Assembly (NCBI GenBank): GCA_021800745.1
Contig: JAJYYS010000038.1
Coordinates: 1 to 11,627 of the forward strand
Direction: 5' to 3'
DNA length: 11,627 bases
Origin: a bacterium
GTDB taxonomy: Bacteria > SZUA-79 > Acidulodesulfobacterales > Acidulodesulfobacteraceae
How positions within the stretch are numbered: position 1 is the first letter of the stretch; each line of letters begins with the position of its first letter. The position numbers and the translations under genes were made by a program. The notes under the pieces were generated by a model. The model saw nothing but the letters and a program-made list of their open reading frames with translations, searched no databases and was not told the DNA's origin. Of the stretch, positions 1 through 7,615 are shown one piece after another.

Positions 1-1
1 T

Positions 2-112
2 TTGACGGCAAGCGCAATTAAAACCGAGGCGGAGAGCATTATAGATATGATTTTAACCGATAATAGAAGGTTCAATATAATTTACCCGTTTTACGCAATA
101 AATCTAGTATAA
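2..112 (+). CDS. C-terminal end of an unidentified plus-strand gene (partial)
   Basis: Frame 2 stays open from the window edge to a TAA at 110-112, giving 36 residues that begin LTASAIKTEAESIIDMIL and end in YAINLV. The codons and the amphipathic helix-like composition resemble the neighbouring genes, so this looks like the tail of a real gene whose start lies outside the window. It converges on glgA, and the two stop codons are separated by a hairpin. The pattern of a helix, an acidic-basic turn (TDNRR) and a short strand faintly recalls the C-terminus of lactate/malate dehydrogenases, but the match is too weak to name it. A chance open frame is possible, because 36 codons is short. Confidence 0.45.
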   Translation: MTASAIKTEAESIIDMILTDNRRFNIIYPFYAINLV

Positions 113-145
113 TATTCAATCCTAACCTGCAATATAATTTTAATT

Positions 146-177
146 TTCTGGATTCCCGCAAAAGCGGGAATCCAGAA
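146..177. repeat. Perfect 14-bp inverted repeat between convergent gene ends
   Basis: The arms TTCTGGATTCCCGC (146-159) and GCGGGAATCCAGAA (164-177) are perfectly complementary around a 4-nt AAAA loop. The hairpin is far richer in GC than the surrounding DNA. It lies 33 nt after the stop of the left plus-strand gene and 73 nt after the stop of glgA. It could therefore end or stabilise transcripts from both sides. Neither strand has a good T-run straight after the stem, so it is not a textbook intrinsic terminator. The GATTCCCGC/GCGGGAATC core resembles short palindromes dispersed in many bacterial genomes, so it may be a REP-like element (inference). Confidence 0.75.
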
Positions 178-250
178 CTTATAAATAATTGAAAAATCAA
201 AATATTTTCTATTGCAAAATTAAGGTTATAATATTCAAATTGCCGCAATG

Positions 251-1843
251 CTATTTTATAATATCGTAATATAGGCTTTCATAAACCTTCGCGGAATCAT
301 CCCATCCGAACTGTTTATTGGCGGAGTTAACGACAAGATTGCGCCATTCGTCGCCGTCCGCCATATAACGATTATACAATTCATTCAGCGCCCACGCAAT
401 ACCGTCGGGATTTATACGGTCGATAAGAATACCGGACTGGTTTTTTAAGCCGGAGTCCATAATATCGGAAACGGTATCGTGAAGACCTCCCGTGTCCCCG
501 GCCGCGATGACGCAGCCGTATCTCATAGCTATCATTTGGGAAAGACCGCACGGTTCGAACTTCGAAGGCATTACGAAAATGTCCGCCGCCGCATATATTT
601 TATGGGATAACGCTTCGTCGTAACTGCCCGTCATGGCATAAACCTTATCTCTATATATTTTAGACAGATAATTAGCTTTTCCTTCTATGTAATCCCTGCC
701 GCTTCCAAGAATAACGACCTGAAAAGGAAAATCGTTCCAGTTAAAAAGAGCGTCTAAAAATTCGTTTATGCCTTTTTCTTCGGTTAATCTGCTTACTATG
801 CCTATAAGAGGAAGAACGTTTCCGTTATTGCCCGTCTCTATCGGCATAGAAAGAGCGGAGAAAAGAGCTTTTTTGTTTTTAAGTTTAAAATTTTTCCATT
901 CGTTATAATTCTTAAGATTATATTTATCTTCTTTTAAATTCAGATTATAGCTTATAAGCCCGTCGGTTTTAGGATTCCAGTAATCTAAATCTATTCCGTT
1001 AAGTATTCCTTTAAGCCTGCCGTTATCCCTAAGGCTTTTCAATTCTCCGTCAAGTCCGAATCCGAATTCAGGAGTGGTAATTTCACCTGCATATGTAGGA
1101 CTTACCGTCGTAACGACGTCCGAGAGCTTCATTCCGCCTTTTAAACTATTAAACGTTCCGAAATGTTCGTAAGCCGAAGAAGAATTGTATTTGAAGTCGA
1201 GGCCGATATCGTAAAAATCGTCTATACCGTAAACGCCCTGATATCCAAGATTATGAATAGTGAAAATTATAGCCGGCCTTAATCCTTTCACGTTTATACG
1301 TCTGCCTAATTTGGCGTTTAATACGCCTTCCGCCTCACCCTCTATCCTGACTTTCTTGTCTCCGAACATCTGCTTTATAACAGCAGGGACTAAACCTCCC
1401 GACCAGTCATGCGTATGAACTATCAGCGGAATCCCCAGAATCCTCATTGCGTATGCCGTCCCGTGCGCGAGCATCGCGTACCTCCACAGGTTGTCCTTAT
1501 AGGCGCAAACCCCGCCGTGAGAACCGTAAACGTCTTCCCTGTTAAAAAAATGATTCTGCTCCACCAGCACAATAGGAATATCGCCCATGGCAAATCCTGT
1601 TTTAATTCCGAATTCAAAAGGGATTTCCCCAAAATTTACTTTACCCGCCGGATAAACTTCTTTTATGTCTATGAAATTTTTTGGAATTATATTTTTATAA
1701 TAAGGAATAACGACTCTGACGTTCATACCGGATTTCAACAGCACTTTAGGCAGACTTCCCATAACGTCGCCGAGACCGCCGGCTTTAACCAAAGGCGCCA
1801 TTTCCGCCCCCGCAAACCATATTTCGTTATTAAACTCGCTCAT
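251..1843 (-). CDS. glgA: Glycogen synthase GlgA (GT5), alpha-1,4-glucan elongation
   Basis: This 530-residue cytosolic GT5 enzyme adds glucose from ADP-glucose (or UDP-glucose) to the non-reducing end of an alpha-1,4-glucan. The N-terminal KAGGLGDV motif (K20-V27) is the donor-binding loop. Other hallmarks are HTHDW (H143-W147), TIHNLGYQG (195-203), LNGIDLDYW (281-289), SRLTEEKG (351-358, with R352 and K357) and FEPCGLSQM, where E430 aligns with the catalytic Glu (E377) of the E. coli enzyme. TGGL of the sugar-binding end follows. It is longer than the usual ~480 residues, partly through a ~25-residue basic insert at about 162-188, just before TIHNL. The ATG lies 15 nt after the preceding GH57 gene, with a weak AGGG-type ribosome site. 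It is probably the last gene of the glucan operon. GlgC is not in the window. Confidence 0.95.
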   Translation of the reverse strand: MSEFNNEIWFAGAEMAPLVKAGGLGDVMGSLPKVLLKSGMNVRVVIPYYKNIIPKNFIDIKEVYPAGKVNFGEIPFEFGIKTGFAMGDIPIVLVEQNHFFNREDVYGSHGGVCAYKDNLWRYAMLAHGTAYAMRILGIPLIVHTHDWSGGLVPAVIKQMFGDKKVRIEGEAEGVLNAKLGRRINVKGLRPAIIFTIHNLGYQGVYGIDDFYDIGLDFKYNSSSAYEHFGTFNSLKGGMKLSDVVTTVSPTYAGEITTPEFGFGLDGELKSLRDNGRLKGILNGIDLDYWNPKTDGLISYNLNLKEDKYNLKNYNEWKNFKLKNKKALFSALSMPIETGNNGNVLPLIGIVSRLTEEKGINEFLDALFNWNDFPFQVVILGSGRDYIEGKANYLSKIYRDKVYAMTGSYDEALSHKIYAAADIFVMPSKFEPCGLSQMIAMRYGCVIAAGDTGGLHDTVSDIMDSGLKNQSGILIDRINPDGIAWALNELYNRYMADGDEWRNLVVNSANKQFGWDDSAKVYESLYYDIIK

Positions 1844-1858
1844 TTTTACGACCCTGTT

Positions 1859-4051
1859 TTAATCCGCATCGTTTATCTTTTCTATCTTTGCTATATCTAT
1901 AGTTATTATACTACTAAAATCTTCTTCCCGCGTTAAATTAAAACTGTATTTAAGTTCCGCGCCCTGAAAAATCCTTTCATATCCGCTTTCCGAAAGAGAA
2001 ATGGTAGATATGGGATTAAAAACCATATCGTAATTTTTTAAAAATTTTGCTTCAGTCCGCTCTTTTATGCTTATTTTGCCGCCCCAGAATGAATCGCTTA
2101 AATATACGAAGTTGTCCGCTTCGGTTTCCGTTTCTTTTTCGATATGATTATTTACCCCTTTTATATCTCCGGCAATATCGATATTTACCGCTGGACCGTC
2201 CCCGCCGGGAAACGCAAACCTGTAAATAACGTCGAGCTTCCCCGCCGTCCCTGCCTTGGAATCTATAAAAAATTTAAGGGATTCGCCTATGGCTATATTT
2301 AAACTTACAAATACTCCTTCGCTTTCGCGGGCGCCTTGAATTTTATCGCCGTTATCGTTTTTACAGCCGCATTTAGCGCCCGATTCCGAATTTTCTTTTA
2401 AAAAGCCTCCCGCTTTAAGTTTAATACTGCTTCCGTCCCTGTCCTCTTCTATGAGTTCGTCTTTAAAATAAATCTTCCCGCCGTTAAATAAAATTTCGAA
2501 AGCGGGAAGAATGTCCTGATATATTATTAAATCATCATCGCATAAATCCGAAGGATATTCTGCCTCTTTATGTATCGTTTCGGGAGGATTACCGCCGCCG
2601 TTTCCGCCGCTTTTGGAACCGCCGTATATTTCTCCTTCCGCTGTTTTTTTGAGGAGGTTTTCTTTCAATTTTAAAATATCATACTCGTTATGGAGGCAAA
2701 ATACGTCTCCAAGCGAATGGATTAAACCCTTTTTTATATAATCCATGGCCGCAAAAGAACCTGAGGAAGGCTTGTATATTATGCACCAACAATCGTTTGA
2801 AAGCAAAATTTCATTTTCTCCGTCGGAGTCGAAATCGTAATATTCTTTTTCTATATGTTCTTTGACCGCGTCTTTATACAGCCTGTACGACGACAAAAGA
2901 GCGGCATGTATTCCTCTTCTCAGATGCGGAAGATAAATGCCGCCGAACACGCCGTGCCAGTAAGCATCGTTAGCCTGCGATTTCATAAGTTCGTTTAGCG
3001 CGCCCTCAAGATATTTACGGTAGGTTTCGACAGAATAATTTATTTTACGGCTTAAATTTAGCATTCTTTTATGGTGCAGATTTGCCTCGGGATACCTTGT
3101 CAAAAAATTATGCCAAATACCCCCGCTTAAAGGAGCAGATGGGTTTTGCGTCCTTATTTCTTCGTAATTATGCCTTTGCCGGACTGAAAGCGTCCATTCG
3201 CCCATCTCCCTGTAGCTCGACATCGGCAGATATACCGGAACTCTCGCCGAAGGGACGCCGGCGGCGCCTTTTAAGATATTAGACGGAAGTTCAAAATTTA
3301 TTCCCGAATAATTATTATTATAATTTGCTTCATTAAGGAAATTATCTAACCATCCTTTATTTCCGTCTTTACCGTAAACCCATTCGTAAGTATCCGGCCA
3401 TCCCCCCATTTTTTCGCCGTCGTCGAACATAACGGAGAGATTGGAACATCTGCCGTTTAAATATAGTATTTCGTTTAAAGATTCATTCGGTTCGGCAAAA
3501 GGTATCTTATATCTTAATCTTTCGTGTATGGGAAAAACGTCTATATACTGCCCGCCGTATTCCGTCCTGAAAATATTATCTATACCGCCTTCGGATATAC
3601 CGGCTTGAAAAAATTGAAAATCGTCTAAAAAAGCATAATTTAGTCCGGCTTCCTTTAAGTCTTTTATAATATCGGGCTGCCATATTCTTTCGGTTATCCA
3701 TGCTCCGGACGGTTCTTTCCCGAAAAGTCTTTTTAAAGCCGCATTGAGCATTTCAAGCTGCCTCAATCTGTCTTTGCCCGGAATAGACGCGAGTATGGGC
3801 TCGTAATAACCTCCCCCGATAATCTCTATAGTATCCTTTTCAACCCCTTCCGAAATGATTTTAATTAATCCCGGGTCGTTCTCCTCCCACCATTCGAGAA
3901 GAATTCCCGAAGCATGCAGGCAGAATTTTACGTTACGCGCGGCAAGAGTCCTTATCAGCGGACTGTAAGATTTTATATGCACTTCTTTAAAAACAAAATC
4001 AAAATTACCGACGGGCTGATGGCAGTGAAAACCTAAAATAAATTTAACCAT
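1859..4051 (-). CDS. GH57 4-alpha-glucanotransferase / alpha-amylase-type enzyme
   Basis: This is a 730-residue enzyme numbered from the ATG at 4051. It very probably transfers or cleaves alpha-1,4-glucan segments and closely follows the Thermococcus litoralis 4-alpha-glucanotransferase pattern. It has HCHQP (H9, H11) and GGYYEPILASIP. WITERIWQP carries the nucleophile E121 (E123 in T. litoralis). MFDDGEKMGGWPDTYEWVY carries the acid/base Asp (D210 or D211; D214 there). ANDAYWHGVFGGIYLPHLRR (360-379) belongs to the middle domain (DUF1925). DFDSDGENEILL and the beta-rich remainder match the C-terminal DUF1926-type domain, which carries Gly-rich (about 477-490) and KCGCKNDNGD (about 560-569) insertions. 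A GTG at 4054 is an alternative start. The ATG overlaps the upstream stop as TGATG, which favours translational coupling, but GAGGAG lies only 2 nt from it. There is no signal peptide. Amylase and transferase activity cannot be separated from sequence alone. Confidence 0.88.
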   Translation of the reverse strand: MVKFILGFHCHQPVGNFDFVFKEVHIKSYSPLIRTLAARNVKFCLHASGILLEWWEENDPGLIKIISEGVEKDTIEIIGGGYYEPILASIPGKDRLRQLEMLNAALKRLFGKEPSGAWITERIWQPDIIKDLKEAGLNYAFLDDFQFFQAGISEGGIDNIFRTEYGGQYIDVFPIHERLRYKIPFAEPNESLNEILYLNGRCSNLSVMFDDGEKMGGWPDTYEWVYGKDGNKGWLDNFLNEANYNNNYSGINFELPSNILKGAAGVPSARVPVYLPMSSYREMGEWTLSVRQRHNYEEIRTQNPSAPLSGGIWHNFLTRYPEANLHHKRMLNLSRKINYSVETYRKYLEGALNELMKSQANDAYWHGVFGGIYLPHLRRGIHAALLSSYRLYKDAVKEHIEKEYYDFDSDGENEILLSNDCWCIIYKPSSGSFAAMDYIKKGLIHSLGDVFCLHNEYDILKLKENLLKKTAEGEIYGGSKSGGNGGGNPPETIHKEAEYPSDLCDDDLIIYQDILPAFEILFNGGKIYFKDELIEEDRDGSSIKLKAGGFLKENSESGAKCGCKNDNGDKIQGARESEGVFVSLNIAIGESLKFFIDSKAGTAGKLDVIYRFAFPGGDGPAVNIDIAGDIKGVNNHIEKETETEADNFVYLSDSFWGGKISIKERTEAKFLKNYDMVFNPISTISLSESGYERIFQGAELKYSFNLTREEDFSSIITIDIAKIEKINDAD

Positions 4052-5850
4052 CACTCCTCATGTCCCCTTTTCATCATTCCGCCCATTTCCGCTATAATGT
4101 TTTTAGTGGAAGACAAAGATTCGAATAATTTTTCGGGAATCGGCATTCCCGCAATTAAATAAATATTTTTTAAAAAATCCCTGAAAATCTTCTCCATAGA
4201 AGACTGCGAAAAGAGCGGGCTGTCATGGCCAAGCCACCAGAACCAGTCGGAACCTTCCGCCGCCATAAGATTTTTTAAAGCGGTTTTTACGCCGTTTTCA
4301 TTAAGCGTTCCTTTTTGAATGGAATCGCGCAATGCGTTTTTAGCCTCGTTCAGCAATGCCCACGCTTTATTTTTCTGCTCTTCCCCTACCCACATTCTCA
4401 AATTTCCGTTCACCCATGAACCCGGCATAATATAATCAAGTTTAATACAGCCGTCGGCATCGTACCTATCTGTAACTTCATTTAATAACATTGGATTTAT
4501 TTTAACGGACGAAGATAATAAAGCATATAAATCGTTCAAAAAATAGAAACCGTTTTCGTAATAATATTCCCACGCGTTCTCGCCGTCCAGTATAATCGAA
4601 ACTATCGAGTCTTTATCGAAATCGTCTATTGAATTAAGTTTATCCGTAAGGTTACTAGCGGCATCGTCTCCGCGCCATTTTGCATAAGTAAAACCTATTA
4701 AATCCGAAAGTCCCGAATCTCTGAAAATTATTTTAAGGCCGGTATTTTTCCATTTGTAAACCCTGTAGAGCGGTATAATATTTTTACCCTGCATAAATGC
4801 GGGTTTATGGGCATCTACGCCTATAGACGACGATAAAAGTTCCTCCCCGCTGGCGCAGATATTTATATCGTATTCGTTGATAAGGTCGAGGGATTCCGAA
4901 GAAAGAGCTCCCTCGGAAGGCCATAACGCTCTAATTTTGTCCTTGCCGGAGCGGTAATATTCGTTCAAAGAATCTAAATGCCTTTTTGCGCTTTCGAGCC
5001 CTCCGCTATATTTCTCGATATAAACGGGTTCGTAGGTTATGCCCGTCATCTGAGCCGCTACCCCTCCGCAATGGACGTCTAAAAGAAGAGGTATTATAGG
5101 ATGATAATGCGGGGAAAACGTAACTTCGTATTCCCCTTTCTTTTTCGCGCTTAACTCTTCAAGCCTGCTCTTTTCGAGCATATCCGGATACTCGGGAAAA
5201 GAAACCGGCGCATGTCCGCCTTTAACCGCGGGAAATCCGTATAAAGAAAGACCGTATTTCATCCACTCCAAAAGCCTTTTAAGAAGCAGTCTTCTGTCGT
5301 CAAAGGTAAAATTAGACCCTTTCCTGATAAAATAATTAATAACGGGGTCGTATTTTTTCATCCATTCGCCGCACCATGAAAGATGAAACCAGACGCAGAA
5401 ATCAAAATAAAAAGCATCGTTTAAGTAATGGCGGCTCACGCCGGAGGAAGCAAGGTCGTAGAGAATTTTATAATCGTCGAATCTCGAAACCATCTGCTCG
5501 TAGTTTGCCCACCTGTAATGGTCGGACATCCATAATCTTATATCGCCGTCGTTACGGTCTAAAGTTTTAAGAAGCAGCGGCCTTAAAAAGCGGTCGGGCA
5601 ACATATTTACGGCTTTATCCTCTTTCCTCTCTTCGAGGGCTTTTTCTATGCGGTAATTATAATCCTGCCACTGGTCTATTAAAACGGGGGTAATATTTAT
5701 GTTTGCTTTCATGCCGGAATTTGCCGCAATGTTAAGAGGCATGTCTATATAATCTTTTATTGCGTGGAGATAAACCCAAGGAAGCATAAACTCGCCGTTC
5801 ATATCCCTGTAGTCGGGCTGATGCATATGCCACCACAATACTAAATTCAT
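4051..5850 (-). CDS. GH57 amylopullulanase / alpha-amylase-like enzyme, intracellular
   Basis: This 599-residue GH57 protein is of the amylopullulanase type. It likely hydrolyses alpha-1,4 and perhaps alpha-1,6 bonds, giving a trimming or debranching role. The visible motifs are WWHMHQPDYRD at the N-terminus (H8, H10), FSPHYHPIIPLL (H248, H250), ALWPSEGALS with the likely nucleophile E313, and IILDGENAWEYY with the likely acid/base D422. GSWVNGNLRMWVG and EGSDWFWWLGHDSP in the C-terminal helical region are typical of this subgroup. No signal peptide, SLH repeat or carbohydrate-binding module is present, unlike secreted archaeal amylopullulanases, so it should act inside the cell. It starts 26 nt after the branching enzyme gene with a distant AAGGGA as ribosome site. 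It ends in a TGATG overlap with the next GH57 gene. Pullulanase activity is inferred, not shown. Confidence 0.85.
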   Translation of the reverse strand: MNLVLWWHMHQPDYRDMNGEFMLPWVYLHAIKDYIDMPLNIAANSGMKANINITPVLIDQWQDYNYRIEKALEERKEDKAVNMLPDRFLRPLLLKTLDRNDGDIRLWMSDHYRWANYEQMVSRFDDYKILYDLASSGVSRHYLNDAFYFDFCVWFHLSWCGEWMKKYDPVINYFIRKGSNFTFDDRRLLLKRLLEWMKYGLSLYGFPAVKGGHAPVSFPEYPDMLEKSRLEELSAKKKGEYEVTFSPHYHPIIPLLLDVHCGGVAAQMTGITYEPVYIEKYSGGLESAKRHLDSLNEYYRSGKDKIRALWPSEGALSSESLDLINEYDINICASGEELLSSSIGVDAHKPAFMQGKNIIPLYRVYKWKNTGLKIIFRDSGLSDLIGFTYAKWRGDDAASNLTDKLNSIDDFDKDSIVSIILDGENAWEYYYENGFYFLNDLYALLSSSVKINPMLLNEVTDRYDADGCIKLDYIMPGSWVNGNLRMWVGEEQKNKAWALLNEAKNALRDSIQKGTLNENGVKTALKNLMAAEGSDWFWWLGHDSPLFSQSSMEKIFRDFLKNIYLIAGMPIPEKLFESLSSTKNIIAEMGGMMKRGHEE

Positions 5851-5876
5851 CTATGTTTATATTCCCTTAGTAAAAT

Positions 5877-7574
5877 TTAGCATATGTTTTTTCCGTATAA
5901 ATCTTTTGCATTCAAGCGCGGAAATAAATTATCTTTATTAGATATATCTTTAAACCAGTCTTTGTCTAAAGGCTCCTCTCCCACTGCCATCAAAATGCAT
6001 CTTTTCGCCCTTACCATATGAGCTCTAATCCTTCTTTCCGCGTAACTTACCGCCTGTCCGGTCGTAAGCATAAACGGCCAGTCGCTCGATTGGGCCAAAA
6101 TAAGCTCCCTTGCCGCCTGATTTAAAACTTCGGGATATTTTACACGATTATACCCGTTTTTGCAAATATCTATTAACTTTACGGACAGGTCGGATAAAAA
6201 AGGCTGTATTAAGTCGTTTTTCCCGTTAAGCCATACCTCGGCATATCCGCCTCCCCCCCATGAAGACGTAGCTGGCTGTGCGATAAATACGCCGTTTTTA
6301 GCATTATTTTTATTTATTTCTTCAAGAATATTTACGGAAAAAATCGAACCCGCGTTTTCGTATTTTTTTAATAAACCGTTAAGCTTATAAATAGTCTTAT
6401 CCGAAATATCTATTGCTTTTGCAGGTTTCACGGAATTATTTTCGTCCATTCTTCTAAAAACGGCTTCAAGCCACCACGGGCCTTCAAACCACCAGTGTCC
6501 GAACAGTTCCGCATCGTACATAGACACGACGACCGGTTCGTCTATAAACTCTTTTAAATATTCCGTCTGAAGTTCCCTGTGATAGACAAACTGCGCTCCG
6601 TGCTCATAAGCCTGACGTTTAGCCGCAGACGGCCTGTAAGCGTCTTTATAATTGCCCTGTCCCGTAATGGCGTAATACTTAAGCCCCGTAAACGTCTTAA
6701 GGCTTCCGTGTCTTAAGGGGGTAAGATGCGGCAGATCTAAATCGAATCCGACGTCCCTGTAAAATTCTCTGTAAACGGGCGTCCCGGGATACCCTTCCTT
6801 TGACGACCAGACCTGCCTAGAACTTTCAGGGTCTCTGCCGAACATTACGACGTTAAAAGGCGTTACTATAGGCGAAAAGCACCCGTTAACGGGATTAGGA
6901 TTTGCCGAATCGATGCCGTGCCTGTCTAGAAAAGTATAATAAATTCCGTATTTATTAAGGATTGCATCGAATCCTTCGGTATAACCGCATTCAGGAAGCC
7001 AGATGCCTTTAGGGGTGATGCCGAGAATATCTTCGTGAGTTTGTATTCCGACTTCTATCTGCGCCGTTACCGCCTCCGGTTCTCCGACCATAGAAATTAA
7101 AAAAGCATGGGTAGCCGCAGACGTTATTATATCTAATCGTCCTTTGTTAAAATGCTTTAAAAATTCGCCGATAAGATATTTTCCGCCGCCGCTTTTAATT
7201 TTTTCATACCAGTTTTTATATCTCTGCCTGTAAAATAAAGTAACGGGATGAAATTCCGGGTCTCCTTCAGTCCTGAAAGCTTCTTCGTCTAATACTTTAA
7301 GTCTCACCCTTATATAATCTTTCAGCCGCTCCGACAGTAAATCGTCGTTCATCATGCTCAAAAGTGTCGGCGTTAAAGATATGGTCAGATTAAAATCTAC
7401 ATTATCGTTTTCAAGATTATCGAAGGATTCGAGAAGGGGAAGATATGTTTCGGTAACCGCTTCGAAATACCATTCCTCTTCTAAATATTTAGAACTTTCC
7501 GGATGCCTTACGAACGGAAGATGAAAATGCAAAACGGGCAGCCACTTGCCCGTAATATTGTTCTTATCATACAT
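5877..7574 (-). CDS. GH57 1,4-alpha-glucan branching enzyme (DUF1957-type)
   Basis: This 565-residue enzyme forms alpha-1,6 branches in alpha-glucan and resembles the archaeal TK1436 and Thermus GH57 branching enzymes. It has LHFHLPFVRHPE (H16, H18), a TSAATHAFLI strand, GIWLPECGY with the nucleophile E195, and MYDAELFGHWWFEGPWWL with the acid/base D354. SSWGGGGYAEVWLNG precedes the helical C-terminal domain. There SSDWPFMLTTGQAVSYAERR is the DUF1957-type signature that binds acceptor glucan in characterised members. Length is close to the TK1436 catalytic core plus C-domain, without that protein's helix-hairpin-helix tail. The ATG is preceded by GAGGA with a 5-nt spacer. It lies 41 nt after the DUF4912-type gene. 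This is a GH57 alternative to GlgB (GH13) and should not be named glgB without care. Confidence 0.92.
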   Translation of the reverse strand: MYDKNNITGKWLPVLHFHLPFVRHPESSKYLEEEWYFEAVTETYLPLLESFDNLENDNVDFNLTISLTPTLLSMMNDDLLSERLKDYIRVRLKVLDEEAFRTEGDPEFHPVTLFYRQRYKNWYEKIKSGGGKYLIGEFLKHFNKGRLDIITSAATHAFLISMVGEPEAVTAQIEVGIQTHEDILGITPKGIWLPECGYTEGFDAILNKYGIYYTFLDRHGIDSANPNPVNGCFSPIVTPFNVVMFGRDPESSRQVWSSKEGYPGTPVYREFYRDVGFDLDLPHLTPLRHGSLKTFTGLKYYAITGQGNYKDAYRPSAAKRQAYEHGAQFVYHRELQTEYLKEFIDEPVVVSMYDAELFGHWWFEGPWWLEAVFRRMDENNSVKPAKAIDISDKTIYKLNGLLKKYENAGSIFSVNILEEINKNNAKNGVFIAQPATSSWGGGGYAEVWLNGKNDLIQPFLSDLSVKLIDICKNGYNRVKYPEVLNQAARELILAQSSDWPFMLTTGQAVSYAERRIRAHMVRAKRCILMAVGEEPLDKDWFKDISNKDNLFPRLNAKDLYGKNIC

Positions 7575-7615
7575 AATAATCCTCTTCCGATATAAATTTA
7601 TATAATACCATTAAC

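Noticed and set aside
1409..1936. Plus-strand open frame of 175 codons opposite glgA
   Set aside because: It lies antisense to well-conserved GlgA sequence and runs across the operon junction; the product resembles no protein family and is rich in Arg, His and aromatic residues as expected of a shadow frame.
7590..7603. 14-nt A/T-only palindrome between the DUF4912-type gene and the branching enzyme gene
   Set aside because: Such palindromes arise easily by chance in DNA this AT-rich, and no other signal supports an operator or terminator there.
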